Of a DNA stretch of 64,000 bases, positions 1-8,725 are shown piece after piece. Made by a program: the position numbers and the translations under genes. Below the pieces are notes generated by a model. The model worked only from the letters and a program-made list of their open reading frames with translations, did no database searches and was not told where the DNA came from. Source of the stretch: G963675935 sp963719005 (GTDB lineage: Bacteria; Planctomycetota; Planctomycetia; Pirellulales; Thermoguttaceae); assembly GCA_963719005.1 (NCBI GenBank), contig CAVRAR010000014.1, positions 744,001-808,000 of the forward strand. The letters run 5' to 3'. Within the stretch, counting starts at the first letter, position 1. Every line of letters begins with the position of its first letter.

Positions 1-1
1 G

Positions 2-1192
2 AACGACGACGAACCGGCTGCGATCGATCCCCCAACGCCGCACCGACGGGATCGCGCCGAGACGGTCGAACGCCAGCCCCAATCCGATCGCTGCGGCGAC
101 GGCCAACTCGAATTGGGCGTTGTCGTCAACGCCGGCCCCCATTTTCTGGAAGAAATGGAGCACGAAGGCAGTCACAACGAAGATCACGGTGAATCGCAGC
201 CCGTCATCGGCCGTGCCGTTGCTTGATCCACATTTCTCACCGCGGTGTGCCACTGCTTGGAACAAGCAGTGCCAGGACGATGGGGCAAGCCCGGCACTGC
301 TTCTGCGAAGCAGTGGCACCCTCTTATTGTTCAAGGGGACAGCCCCATTTTTGCTTGGACGAAAATTGGGACAGTCCCCGCCGCGCCGGCGATGCCATAA
401 CCAGACGGCGAAAACGATTAGCGCGGGAGCGATCCATTGCAGGCGTCCGAGGCTGGCCAGGGCTTGGGTAAGCGAGTATTGCCGAGGCATCATCAGTTGC
501 CGGAAGAAGACGCCGCCGTAGGCCATCCAGCAAAGAGCAAGGCCCACCGCCGCCGCACCGGCTCCCACGATCGCCGCGCGAAGTGCGAGCCGGCGATCGC
601 CGAGCGCCAGCCAAACCAGCGTCGCGATCGGTATGGCGAACAGCGTGTGCTTGAAGAAACCGGCCAAGACCATCAGCAGGATGGCCCCTTCGACGCCGCG
701 ATTTTTTTGGCGACAGCGGACGAACCAGACCATCGCCCAGACCATGATGGCCAGCGCGAGCAGATGCGGGTCGTTCATTCCGACGTAGCGATCGACGAAC
801 CTCGACAGCGTGGCCAGAAACCATAGCCCCGCGAGCCCCGCCGAGAGTCGTGAGCCGCCGAACTGGCGAACGGAACAGCCGATGGCCAAGGCGATCGACG
901 CGGTGGCAAGCAGCGACAGGGCACGGCCGACGTAGACGGCATCACCGAAAAGCGCGGACAACCCGCCGATCAGATAGAACGACAGCGGCGGATAGTTGTT
1001 GGCCACCAGTCCGTCGGGATCGGGATAGAGCGGCTTGCCCGCGCGAACGGCGTCGGCGTGGTAGGCGTTCCACGGTTCATCGACGTCGATTTCCAGCGGC
1101 AGCGTCGCCCGCCAGATGGGCCAGGCGAAGTACAAGGCGGCCAGCACCGTCAGGATGGCAAACGCGGCAAGCACGGCCGACTTTGCCGCCAT
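2..1192 (-). CDS. GT-C fold membrane glycosyltransferase (GT39/ArnT-like), 3' end outside window
   Basis: An open minus-strand frame runs from an ATG at 1192 to the left window edge (about 397 codons) without a stop; an in-frame stop at 1241-1243 makes 1192 the first ATG. The translation has an N-terminal membrane helix, then a periplasmic loop with the acidic motif DVDEP at residues 36-40, followed by many hydrophobic helices, as in lipid-linked sugar transferases of the PMT/ArnT superfamily. The protein probably moves a sugar from a polyprenyl-phosphate donor on the outer face of the membrane; substrate unknown. Residues about 271-315 are encoded by two back-to-back palindromic repeats (247-319 and 335-379) that also occur in non-coding DNA elsewhere in this window, yet the frame stays open through both. 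After them the helices resume (FTVIFVVTAFVLHF). Family is inferred from topology and the acidic loop. Confidence 0.72.
   Translation of the reverse strand, partial: MAAKSAVLAAFAILTVLAALYFAWPIWRATLPLEIDVDEPWNAYHADAVRAGKPLYPDPDGLVANNYPPLSFYLIGGLSALFGDAVYVGRALSLLATASIALAIGCSVRQFGGSRLSAGLAGLWFLATLSRFVDRYVGMNDPHLLALAIMVWAMVWFVRCRQKNRGVEGAILLMVLAGFFKHTLFAIPIATLVWLALGDRRLALRAAIVGAGAAAVGLALCWMAYGGVFFRQLMMPRQYSLTQALASLGRLQWIAPALIVFAVWLWHRRRGGDCPNFRPSKNGAVPLNNKRVPLLRRSSAGLAPSSWHCLFQAVAHRGEKCGSSNGTADDGLRFTVIFVVTAFVLHFFQKMGAGVDDNAQFELAVAAAIGLGLAFDRLGAIPSVRRWGIDRSRFVVV
247..319. repeat. Palindromic element, family A (CACTGCTT...AAGCAGTG)
   Basis: Two inverted arms, GTGTGCCACTGCTTGGAACA and CACTGCTTCTGCGAAGCAGT, flank a variable centre. 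Close copies are at 6037-6109 and 59981-60057. This copy lies inside the glycosyltransferase reading frame and is translated. Confidence 0.9.
335..379. repeat. Palindromic element, family B (GGGGACAGTCCC...GGGACAGTCCCC)
   Basis: Inverted arms GGGGACAGCCCCATTTT and AAAATTGGGACAGTCCCC with a short loop. The same family is at 8114-8177, 32008-32073, 32626-32670 and 63116-63160. Here it is read in frame within the glycosyltransferase (GDCPNF...NGAVPL). Confidence 0.9.
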
Positions 1193-1580
1193 TCGCGTAT
1201 GGGCGCATCGCGAGCGGCAATTCGACTTGCCCCCCCTAGGCTATCGAATTCGCGCAGACCGGCTCGTCCGCACGTGGCGGCGACGGGAAGCCGACGTCTC
1301 ATGAAGGGCCTGCCTAACGCGGGATTTCAGGCGATACACGCTCCCCCATCAGGTTTGTCGGCGCGGTAGAAACGAAGCAATTAGACGAACCGGCACAGGC
1401 GTTAAAGTCGGATTATTCACGCTCCCATACCAACCTGACACGCGAGTTTTGGAGTCGCGCATTTTGTCTCTCTTTCAAACAGACCATCTAAATGACGACG
1501 CCAGAGATTCATGCGTCCGATACAAATGTCAGGAGGGTTGCTCGCACGACGTGCGGCCTGTCATGCAAGGAGGTGAATAG
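1193..1580. other. Divergent intergenic region
   Basis: The stretch separates the minus-strand glycosyltransferase start from the plus-strand BBP7 gene and must carry both promoters. I see no convincing -35/-10 pair, RNA gene or recognisable small gene; the short open frames show no family similarity. Confidence 0.5.
1567..1574 (+). promoter_or_regulatory. Shine-Dalgarno site fixing a GTG start
   Basis: AAGGAGGT lies 6 nt upstream of the GTG at 1581. It is the best ribosome binding site near the BBP7 gene and places the signal peptide directly after the start, which supports GTG initiation. Confidence 0.8.
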
Positions 1581-2702
1581 GTGGATGCTCGTAGACTATT
1601 CGGAACGGTTCTTTGTGCGATTGTCGTATTGTCAACAAGTGCCGCCGCTGTCTTTGGCCAGGACGCTTTGGTGACCGGCGGCAGGATGACAGGCAACGGA
1701 GACGACTCGCCACCGTCGTTTTCCGAGGCGGCGGTTGACCCGTCGCAGTGTGCCGGCTGCTGCGGCGCGGGCTTCGGCCAGCCGTGTCTCCGATGGACCG
1801 CCTCGGCCGATTTCGTCATTCTGGATCGGATCGGCAGCTTCAATCAAACGCTCGTCGAAACAGTGGCGGGCACCGTGTCGCTTCACGATGTGTCCAAGAC
1901 TCCTGGCGTCGAAATGCTCAATGCCAACGATCTTCAACAAGGCTTCGCCGGCGGGCCGAGAGTGGGCTTGATTCGTCACGGCGATTGCGGCTGCGACTTG
2001 GAATTGTCGTATTTCCAGATCAATGGCTGGGATGATTATCGAGGCGTTGGCCCTGCTCCGGACGACTGGCTGGTCATGCGAGCCCCCGGCGGCTTTCTGC
2101 AAACGCAAGACAATAAAGATAGACAGATGATGGTATGGGATTATGCCTCGCGACTTTACAATGCCGAGTTGAACGTGCGATGGAATCCTTGCGCCCGCGT
2201 CACCATGCTGGCAGGATTCCGTTGGGTCGGCCTGTGGGAGGATCTTCAAGGAACGTTGCCGCCCGAGAGGGCGGCGCCTTTCTGGGATACCAACACGAGG
2301 AACAATCTGTATGGTTTCCAGATCGGCGCGGATGGAAAGCTGCTCGAGCGCGGTCGCTTTTCGATTGACGGCGTAGCCAAGGCCGGGGTTTTCGACAACG
2401 TTGCGGAAGAGACGACGGAAGTCAGCATCTATAGGATCCCGTGCTGGGAGTCCGCCTCGAACAATCGCCCCGCCTTCCTTGGCGAGATCGACCTGCAATG
2501 CAAGTATCAAGTTACCCGGCGGCTTTCGCTAAAGGTTGGTTATGAAGCGATGTGGCTGCAAGGCGTCGCTCTGGCACCCGCCCAAATCCAGGAAACCCAA
2601 AGCAATATTACGCTGCCAGTAAGCGTGCAAGCCCTGGGCGTCAACAGCACCTCCGGCGTGTTCTATCACGGCGCCACGGCCGGCTTGGAATATGCGTTTT
2701 AG
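1581..2702 (+). CDS. BBP7-type outer-membrane beta-barrel protein
   Basis: The 373-residue product starts with a cleavable signal peptide (hydrophobic core VLCAIVVLSTSAAAVFGQ at residues 10-27), then a cysteine-bearing spacer (CAGCC), then alternating amphipathic strands ending in the C-terminal aromatic signature (GLEYAF) typical of outer-membrane barrels. Motifs such as FVILDRIG, GPRVGLI, LELSYFQING and MLAGFRWVGL match the planctomycete BBP7 family, whose members sit in the outer membrane and have no established substrate. A second family member is at 50306-51657. Translation starts at GTG behind a strong AAGGAGGT. The gene has no close partner: it is divergent from the glycosyltransferase and convergent with the transketolase pair. 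Family assignment rests on strand pattern, signal peptide and terminal phenylalanine. Confidence 0.8.
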   Translation: MDARRLFGTVLCAIVVLSTSAAAVFGQDALVTGGRMTGNGDDSPPSFSEAAVDPSQCAGCCGAGFGQPCLRWTASADFVILDRIGSFNQTLVETVAGTVSLHDVSKTPGVEMLNANDLQQGFAGGPRVGLIRHGDCGCDLELSYFQINGWDDYRGVGPAPDDWLVMRAPGGFLQTQDNKDRQMMVWDYASRLYNAELNVRWNPCARVTMLAGFRWVGLWEDLQGTLPPERAAPFWDTNTRNNLYGFQIGADGKLLERGRFSIDGVAKAGVFDNVAEETTEVSIYRIPCWESASNNRPAFLGEIDLQCKYQVTRRLSLKVGYEAMWLQGVALAPAQIQETQSNITLPVSVQALGVNSTSGVFYHGATAGLEYAF

Positions 2703-3076
2703 AAATTGATGGCCCGCCGCGAGACGGCAACCGGCGCTATCGAGGAAGTCCAGCTTATTTGGTAATGGAGGCACAGTAGCGCAATAGTTGACCTCCCGGC
2801 ATTCGGGGAGTTTGTGCAGGCTGGTTCATGTCAAGACGGTCTGCTCCCGAATGCAAGGAGGCTAGCCGATGGTGGGCCGCACGAAGCAGCCCCGCAAGAG
2901 GGCTGACGTTTGTTTTGCCGATTCGCACTCCATTTCGAGCGTCCCTGCGGGACGAGAGAGGCTCTTTCGCCCCCCTCGACCCAGCGACGAATCGCTGGGT
3001 TATTGCCGGCCGGCCCTCCGGGTCGAAATCCTCGCTCACATTCCGCAATAGACCAGAATTCGTGTGAGACGCTACG
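2703..3076. other. Convergent intergenic region with small hairpins
   Basis: No gene is recognised. It holds hairpins such as CTCCCGGCATTCGGGGAG (about 2792-2809), GCGTCCCTGCGGGACG (about 2938-2953) and CCCAGCGACGAATCGCTGGG (about 2980-3000). The first could end BBP7 transcription, but no clear U-tract follows it. Confidence 0.4.
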
Positions 3077-4027
3077 CTAGACTCGTCTCGCGGCGGCCAG
3101 CGATTTCGCGGCGGCGACAATATGCGGCACGCCGAAGCCGTGCTTCTCGAACAGATAATCTTCCGTGGCGACCTCGCCGAACTTGTCGGGAATGCCGAGC
3201 CGCTTGACCTGCACCGGATGCTGTTCGGAAAGAATCTCGCAAACCGCCCCGCCGAGCCCGCCCACGATGCTCTGGTTCTCGACCGTCACCACCCCGCCGG
3301 TCTTTCGAGCGGAAGCAACCAGCGTGGCGGCGTCGAACGGCTTGACCGACGGGTAATGCAGCACGTCGGCCTTGATTCCTTCCTTGGCCAACCGGTCGGC
3401 GGCGGCCAACACGAACGGGAGCATGTAGCCCGTGGTGACCAGCGTCACGTCCTCGCCCTGCCGCATCACCTTGGCCGAGTTGGGATCGAACACGTAATCG
3501 TTGTCGAAAATGCCGGGCATTTTCAAGCGGATCACCTGCAAATAGGTCGGCTGCTTCGTGTCGGCCATGTGACGCATGATCGCCCGCAACTCGTAGGCGT
3601 CGGCGGGCGAATAGACGTGCATGTTCGGCATCGCCCGCATGATGGCGAGGTCGAGGAAGCACATGTGCGTGCCGCCGTTCGAGCCCTGCGTGATGCCGGG
3701 TGCGGTGCCGACGATCTTCACGTTGTTGTTCGGATACGCCACGCTGATGGTGATCTGATCGTAGACGCGGCGCGTGGCGAAGCAGGTGAAACTGGAGCAG
3801 AAGGGGATCTTGCCCTCCGCAGCCAGGCCGGCGCCGAGACTGATCATGTTCGCTTCCGAAACGCCGACGTCGATGAAGCGATCGGGGTAGTTTTCGGAGA
3901 TGTGCGGGATCGTGCCCGACGCCTTCGCCAGATCGGCTTCGAGGCAGAGGACATTGGGGTCTGCCTCGATCAGTTCGCCGAGGGTCATGGCGTAGACGGC
4001 CTGCATTGTCAGTTCATGGTGACGCAT
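3077..4027 (-). CDS. Transketolase, C-terminal subunit (split type)
   Basis: The 316-residue protein corresponds to the pyrimidine-binding and C-terminal domains of transketolase: an acidic LCLEADLAKASGT near residue 28, FIDVGVSEANMI near residue 51 containing the conserved catalytic glutamate, and a C-terminal domain starting around residue 190 (VTLVTTGYML, VTVENQS). With its upstream partner it should form a thiamine-diphosphate enzyme moving two-carbon units between sugar phosphates in the cytoplasm. The start ATG at 4027 follows AAGGAGCCGAC and lies 9 nt after the stop of the N-terminal subunit, so the two are translationally coupled. Split transketolases are common in bacteria; a role outside the pentose phosphate pathway, for instance in a modified sugar route, cannot be excluded. 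Confidence 0.9.
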   Translation of the reverse strand: MRHHELTMQAVYAMTLGELIEADPNVLCLEADLAKASGTIPHISENYPDRFIDVGVSEANMISLGAGLAAEGKIPFCSSFTCFATRRVYDQITISVAYPNNNVKIVGTAPGITQGSNGGTHMCFLDLAIMRAMPNMHVYSPADAYELRAIMRHMADTKQPTYLQVIRLKMPGIFDNDYVFDPNSAKVMRQGEDVTLVTTGYMLPFVLAAADRLAKEGIKADVLHYPSVKPFDAATLVASARKTGGVVTVENQSIVGGLGGAVCEILSEQHPVQVKRLGIPDKFGEVATEDYLFEKHGFGVPHIVAAAKSLAAARRV

Positions 4028-4036
4028 GTCGGCTCC

Positions 4037-4900
4037 TTAGTTTGCGTAGGGCAGCGGGCAGGAGTAGCCCAATCCGTTGATGAACCTGTCGTAGGTCGCC
4101 CGGTCGGGGACGCCAACGTGATGGCTGTCGACGCGGTCCTCGACGGCGGCGTTGCCTTTGCCCTTGAGCGTGTGGGCGATAATCATGGCAGGCTTGCCGG
4201 TCACCGCAATCGCCTTTTGCAGGGCGTCGTCGATCTGGTCCCAGTTGTGGCCGTCGATCTCGAAGACTTCCCAGTTGAAAGCCCGCCACTTGTCGGCCAG
4301 CGGCTCGATGTCGAGGATTTCCTTGGTGGTGCCGTCGATCTGCATCTTGTTGCAGTCGGTGATCGCCACGAGGTTGTCGAGTTTGTGGTGCGCGGCGAAC
4401 ATCGCGGCCTCCCAGATTTGGCCTTCGTCGCTCTCGCCGTCGCCGATGATGCAGAAGGTGCGATAGTCTTTCCGGTTCATCTTGCCGGCCAGGGCCACGC
4501 CGCAGGCACAGGAAAGCCCCTGGCCCAGCGAACCGGCGGTCATGTCGATGCCGGGCGTCCTGAGCTGATCGACGTGGCTGGGCAGCCGGGTGCCGTCCTG
4601 ATTCATCGTGGCCAGCCACTCCTTGGGAAAGAAGCCCTTGTAGGCCAACGCCGTATACACGACCGGCCCGGCATGGGCTTTGGAGAGGATCAGCCGGTCG
4701 CGGTCGGGCCAGCGCGGCTCGTCGGGACGCAGCCGCATGGTGCGGTAATAGAGACTGATGACGATCTCGACCAGGCTCAAGGCCCCGCCGATGTGGCCGC
4801 AGCCGGATCGGCAGATCATGTCGGTGACCACGTAGCGGAACTGCTTCGCCAGCTCGTCCGCCGCTTTCCGATCCCAAGGTTGCAGTGATGTCGTTGTCAT
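4037..4900 (-). CDS. Transketolase, N-terminal subunit (split type)
   Basis: A 287-residue thiamine-diphosphate-binding half of a split transketolase. Visible landmarks are GHIGG at residues 35-39, SKAHAGP near 73, the GSLGQGLS loop near 123, and the cofactor/magnesium motif GDGESDEG at 153-160 with the matching asparagine 26 residues on (TDCNK). The frame extends upstream, but the ATG at 4900 (MTTTSLQPWDRKAADELAKQ) is chosen because family similarity begins there and the extension is repeat-rich, non-conserved DNA. The C-terminal subunit follows after 9 nt; together they should make one active transketolase. Confidence 0.9.
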   Translation of the reverse strand: MTTTSLQPWDRKAADELAKQFRYVVTDMICRSGCGHIGGALSLVEIVISLYYRTMRLRPDEPRWPDRDRLILSKAHAGPVVYTALAYKGFFPKEWLATMNQDGTRLPSHVDQLRTPGIDMTAGSLGQGLSCACGVALAGKMNRKDYRTFCIIGDGESDEGQIWEAAMFAAHHKLDNLVAITDCNKMQIDGTTKEILDIEPLADKWRAFNWEVFEIDGHNWDQIDDALQKAIAVTGKPAMIIAHTLKGKGNAAVEDRVDSHHVGVPDRATYDRFINGLGYSCPLPYAN

Positions 4901-5253
4901 GAATGCTCCGTTTGCCAGGCAGGCGATGAGATCGGGAGTTTCAGCCTTCTCCCGCTGTGTGCTTCGGACGAACCAGCAGTATAACGGAAGGGCGTCCCCG
5001 GCAACAAGCGGTGATCGCCACAAGAGTGGGGTGGGTCGAGTGCAGCGAGCCCCGCCAGTTTTCATCTTTGCGACGGCCTTACGGCGTGCTTCGCCGCCAC
5101 GGTCGTATGGTGGGGTTCGCTGCGCTCGACCCACCCTGCTCTTGCGCCCGACGAATTCACGTATGCAGCAGTTTAGTTTTGCGCGGCCCTGGGGGTGGTT
5201 GACAGGTCCCCCTTGCGCGGCTAACTTAAATAGAGGGAGCCACGAGGGCGCCT
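4901..5253. other. Divergent intergenic region between transketolase and rnc
   Basis: The region contains the large palindromic element at 5026-5137 and presumably both promoters. I see no gene in it; open frames crossing it are extensions of neighbours. Confidence 0.5.
5026..5137. repeat. Palindromic element, family L (GGGTCGAGTGCAGCGA...)
   Basis: Arms GTGGGTCGAGTGCAGCGAGC and GTTCGCTGCGCTCGACCCAC are near-perfect inverted repeats around a centre of about 70 bp. Confidence 0.8.
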
Positions 5254-6012
5254 TTGGCCAGCATGAGTTGCGGGATGTCAACAGATCGCATCAATCCCTC
5301 CGAATTTCCGGATGCTTCGCTCCTGTTGAAGCTGGAACAGCGGATCGGCTACGAATTCAAGGACAAGGGTCTGCTGCTATCGGCGTTAACGCACGCCTCG
5401 GGGGCGGAGCACCGGCTGGCGTCGAACGAGCGGCTCGAATTCCTCGGCGACGCGATCCTCGGTGCGGTGGTTTGCGAACTTCTCTTCCACCAATACCCGG
5501 AATTCCTCGAAGGGGAGCTGACCCGGCTGAAATCGATCGTTGTCAGCCGGCAGACGTGCGCGAAGATCAGCCAGGCGCTGGGGATGCAGGAGTTTCTGAT
5601 TCTGGGCAAGGGGATGACGACGCATCCGAGCGTTCCGTCGTCGCTTTTGGCCGACGTGTTCGAGTCGCTGCTGGCCGCGATCTATCTCGACGGCGGCGAT
5701 GCGGCGGCCCGGCAGTTCATCGGCACGACGATGGGGCCCGAAATCGAATTGGCCGCGGAAGGCGAGACGGGCAGCAATTACAAGTCGCTCTTGCAGCAAC
5801 TCGCGCAACGCGAGCACGGCACCACGCCTACCTATCAGTTGCTCGATGAAAAGGGGCCCGATCACAGCAAGTGCTTCAAGGTGGCCGCCCAGGTCGGCCC
5901 CGATCGCTATCAGCCGGCCTGGGGCCGCAATAAGAAGGAAGCCGAGCAGCGTGCCGCCCGAAACGCGCTGAGCCAACTCAGCGGCGATGCACCGCCGTTC
6001 GCGGCGGAGTGA
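5254..6012 (+). CDS. rnc: Ribonuclease III
   Basis: The product (up to 252 residues) has the full RNase III architecture. The endonuclease domain carries the signature NERLEFLGDA (residues about 58-67) and the second acidic cluster LLADVFESLLAAIYLDGG near residue 130; the double-stranded-RNA-binding domain runs from about NYKSLLQQLAQ to the C-terminus with the basic end NKKEAEQRAARNAL. It cleaves double-stranded RNA in rRNA processing and mRNA turnover as a cytoplasmic homodimer. The longest frame begins with TTG at 5254; ATG codons at 5263 and 5275 are equally plausible and upstream GAGGG motifs do not decide. It stands alone, flanked by palindromic elements on both sides. Confidence 0.95.
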   Translation: MASMSCGMSTDRINPSEFPDASLLLKLEQRIGYEFKDKGLLLSALTHASGAEHRLASNERLEFLGDAILGAVVCELLFHQYPEFLEGELTRLKSIVVSRQTCAKISQALGMQEFLILGKGMTTHPSVPSSLLADVFESLLAAIYLDGGDAAARQFIGTTMGPEIELAAEGETGSNYKSLLQQLAQREHGTTPTYQLLDEKGPDHSKCFKVAAQVGPDRYQPAWGRNKKEAEQRAARNALSQLSGDAPPFAAE

Positions 6013-6036
6013 GCCGGCGGGCGAAACAGCCCTCGC

Positions 6037-6109
6037 GTGCCACTGCTTCGCAGAAGCAGTGCCGTGACGTAACCGGTGCTCGAACACTGCTTCTGCGAAG
6101 CAGTGGCAC
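6037..6109. repeat. Palindromic element, family A
   Basis: Nearly perfect hairpin with arms GTGCCACTGCTTCGCAGAAG and CTTCTGCGAAGCAGTGGCAC, 25 bp downstream of the rnc stop. This is a non-coding copy of the element translated at 247-319. Confidence 0.92.
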
Positions 6110-6209
6110 ACGATCCGCCAAGAAATCGAACCGCCCGGTCAGCCGTGCCGGGCGATCCTTTCTCGTCGTGTTAAGCCGCAAGGTTTCGAGTAGAAAACCG
6201 GCTGGCGGC

Positions 6210-6257
6210 ACTGTCTGGCGACAACACTGTCTGGCGACAACACTGTCTGGCGGCAAC
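6210..6257. repeat. Three tandem 16-bp repeats
   Basis: ACTGTCTGGCGRCAAC occurs three times head to tail. The units lie just downstream of the histone-like gene stop and have no spacers, so this is not a CRISPR array. Confidence 0.85.
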
Positions 6258-6271
6258 GCCGCCCCCGACAT

Positions 6272-6383
6272 CTACTTCCTCGCCTTCTTGGCTACCTTGC
6301 GCTTGGCCTTCTTGGCCACTTTCTTCTTGGCCTTCTTAGCCGGTTTCTTCGCAACCTTCTTTGGCAGCTTTCTTCTTAGCCAA
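6272..6383 (-). CDS. Histone H1-like lysine-rich mini-protein, frameshifted
   Basis: A TTG at 6383 preceded by a perfect AGGAGG (complement of 6391-6396, 7 nt away) opens a frame reading MAKKKAAKEG. One extra A then shifts it; in the next frame the sequence continues KKVAKKPAKKAKKKVAKK and so on to a TAG at 6272. Removing one A gives a protein of about 36 residues made almost only of lysine, alanine and valine in PAKKA-type repeats, like the C-terminal tails of histone H1 and bacterial AlgP/Hc1-type DNA-binding proteins. Such small proteins are common in planctomycetes and presumably coat the nucleoid. The shift lies in an AAA run, so a sequencing error is likely. It is too short and too broken for ordinary gene callers. 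Confidence 0.65.
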
Positions 6384-6396
6384 CGTACGTCCTCCT

Positions 6397-7280
6397 AACA
6401 AACGTGCAAGCGAGGGTCGCGTCCGTCATCCAGGCTGGGGCCGATGTCCGGCCGACCTCTCGCCACAAGAACTTTTTATGATCGTACTCATTTGTGAAAA
6501 CTTTGCAAGTACAATTTTCGCTGAAGAGGAAAATTTTTTCCGCGCACAATGCTCATCGTGCGGCAGTTGCAACGCCGCCGCGATCGGTCGTCGCCCGTGC
6601 GCATGCGCGCTGCGCACGGCGCATCGCCCAACGATGCACGCTGTCGGCGTCGTTCGGGCTGCGTCGTCCGCGCATCGACGCGGCGCGGATTGTTTGTCGC
6701 CAAGATCATCACCGGCGCATCGCCAATCGCGCCGAATTGCAACAACGATACTGCACGAGCGCGCGTTCGACCGCCGCTACGCTGCGCGATGCAAAGCGTG
6801 TCCAATCTTGCAGGACCGCGTCCAACGGCAACGGACGTTTCGCGCGGGCTGGAATACTGTCGGGCGAGAACCACAACCCGTTATTCTGCAAGAAGTTACG
6901 AGGACACGTGCCGTGCGGTGATTCGACCGTTTTCGCCGGCTTGCTGCGCGCCGTTGCCGTTGGGTTCGCGCTGCTGGGCGGTCTGTCGTGTTGCAGCGCA
7001 TTTTGAGGATCTCGATTTGCGAAAACCCCCTCCGCAATTTCTTTCTGCGCGAGTGCGCCGTCGCTGTTGCGAGGAGAATACCGCCGACCATGCGCGTGCC
7101 GAGTAGCCATCGATGCGGCGAAGAAAATGCGGATGATGCGGCGATCGAATTCCGTCGGCGATCGTTCCAGATCGCCGTCAGCGGCTCGAATTTGGAGGAA
7201 GAGACGGCCGCCGGTGCGTTTGCGAAAAAATTTTCGCGGTCGAAGATATTTTTTGGCAAAAATCCGCGCTGGACACACCA
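6397..7280. other. Unassigned ~900-bp stretch of unusual composition
   Basis: No family is recognisable in any frame. It begins with an AT-rich patch (about 6470-6545, including GGAAAATTTTTTCCGCG at 6530-6546), continues as DNA very rich in CGATCG, GCGC and CGCATCG-like words, and ends in a second AT-rich patch carrying an inverted counterpart (GCGAAAAAATTTTCGCGG near 7219-7236). Several long open frames exist on both strands but look like by-products of high GC content. It could be the promoter region plus leader of the histone-like gene, a large structured RNA, or a decayed gene. Confidence 0.4.
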
Positions 7281-7350
7281 GGTGGGGCAGAAAGTCTTGT
7301 CTGCCGCGTGTGCCGCCGCCCTTCTAGGCAGACAGGGATGTCTGGCCCAT
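7281..7350. repeat. Palindromic element, family C (TGGGGCAGACATTCCTGTCTGCC), degenerate
   Basis: Arms GGTGGGGCAGAAAGTCTTGT and GGCAGACAGGGATGTCTGGC; better copies are at 13121-13180 and 63239-63306. Confidence 0.75.
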
Positions 7351-7354
7351 CGCA

Positions 7355-8702
7355 TCAGGAAGAGAGAAACAGCGGGCGGAGGTGGCGATCGTAGAGGTTC
7401 TGCGTGACGTTGGCGGCGATCACGTCGGCGTGCCGTTCGAGCGCGGCGGTAAAACGGCCGCCCATCTCGGCCGCGACCTTGTAGCCGACGTGTAAGAGCT
7501 GACGGAAATGCGGATTGTAGGCCGCGCACGCCGCATCATGACGCAACGACGCGGCAAACAGGCCGCCGTCCCATTTTGCGACGGTCTCCGGCGAGGGCAG
7601 CCGGCCGCGGTCGATATCGACCACCGAGGCGTAGGGGGCGCAAAGTTCGTCGAACCGACGCCATGCTCCGGCGTAAACGTCCTTGGCGATTTCCAACCCC
7701 GTGCCCCCGGCGGCGGCCAGACCGATCAATTCTTCGAGCCAGGTGGTGCCGGCCGTCTTCAGATGCACGCCGGCGTCGAATTGTGCCAGCGCGTCGTGCA
7801 TCGGCCGGTAGATGGCGAACTTGTCGCTGCCGGAATGCACGCTCAGTTTCAGGTTCTTCGGCAGCCGAAACTCCCCAATCGCGAACGCCACGACCGCCAA
7901 GTCCTCCTCGAACTGCCGGGCGAACTCGGACAGGTCGCCGACGTACTCGACCCCCTTGTTGAACCGGCCGGCAAAGCGCGGGGCAATCGTCTGGGCGGGA
8001 ATGCCTTCCTCGGCGACCGCGGCGAGGATCAACAGCAACTCGACCGGCGTTTGCGGCCGATCGGTTTCGTCCAGCGACACTTCGATCACCGGGGCTGCAC
8101 CGATCCCGGCAAAGGGGACAGTCCCATTTTCGTCGACCACGGCTTCGCCGCGGCGCCCGCGAAAATTGGGACAGTCCGCGATCACCGGCGATTGCCCGGC
8201 TTTCGCCTGCTGGATGCGGCGATTGATCCGTCCGGCCTCGCGGATCGCGGCCAGGAACTTCCGCGCCGCATCGGCGATCGTCTGCCGCGAGATTTCCAGC
8301 GGCCGGTCGATGCCCGGCAGCGAGAGGCGACCCAGCAGACGCTCGTGCCGCGCGACGAAATCGTCAACGGCCTTGTCACCGGCGTCACGGCCGATCCAGT
8401 CGGCGACGTCGAGGGTGAAGAAGTCGCTCGATTCCAGAGAAGCCGTCCACGGTTTTCAGGCTGATGTGGTCGGCATCGACGAAGTATGGGCCGGTCCAGC
8501 CGAGGGCCGTCACGGCGCGATCGGCCTCGGCGCGGACGTCGGCCGGCCGGCTGCCCACGATCGTGTGCTCGCGGTGCGACTTGTTCCAGACGGGAGCGAC
8601 TTCGACGCCATTGCGGGCGGCCGACATAATCGCCTGAAGTTGCGCCGCTCCCTGATGGGCAAAGCGGTCGCCGACGCCGATCGAGTACTTGGGCAGTTGC
8701 AT
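7355..8702 (-). CDS. uxaE: Tagaturonate epimerase family protein (frameshifted, with in-frame repeat)
   Basis: The ATG at 8702 (MQLPKYSIGVGDRFAHQG) starts a protein matching the UxaE family, which interconverts D-tagaturonate and D-fructuronate in hexuronate breakdown. Family landmarks appear in order: GVGDRF, FVDADHISL, EVSLDETDRPQTP, LSVHSGSDKFAIY, VHLKTAGTTWLEE and RQLLHVGYK; the metal-binding His/Asp/Glu of this TIM-barrel family lie in these motifs. One extra base near 8440 (GGCTTCTCTGG) breaks the frame after KTVDGF; the next frame resumes with LESSDFFTLDVADWIGR. A family-B palindrome (8114-8177) is translated in frame as CPNF...NGTVPF just before the EVSLDET strand, at a site where I recall no equivalent segment in the family. 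Neighbours are two URO-D-like proteins and an ExuT-like carrier, supporting a sugar-acid role. Confidence 0.75.
8114..8177. repeat. Palindromic element, family B, inside uxaE
   Basis: GGGGACAGTCCCATTTTCG and CGAAAATTGGGACAGTCC form the stem; the centre holds a second small palindrome (GGCTTCGCCGCGGCGCCC). The copy at 32008-32073, inside arsR, has the same centre. Confidence 0.9.
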
Positions 8703-8725
8703 GGCTGATTGGATGTTAACGGAGT

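Noticed and set aside
3122..4888. A 588-codon plus-strand open frame
   Set aside because: It is the antisense of the transketolase pair, whose protein motifs are unmistakable; the plus frame has His/Val/Gly-rich shadow composition.
6210..6257. Possible CRISPR repeat
   Set aside because: Three 16-bp repeats directly adjoin each other without spacers, and no cas genes are present.
6494..7006. Possible protein gene (170 codons, plus strand) after an AT-rich patch
   Set aside because: Overlapping long frames exist on both strands, composition is Arg/Ala-rich without hydrophobic pattern, and no family or ribosome binding site is visible.
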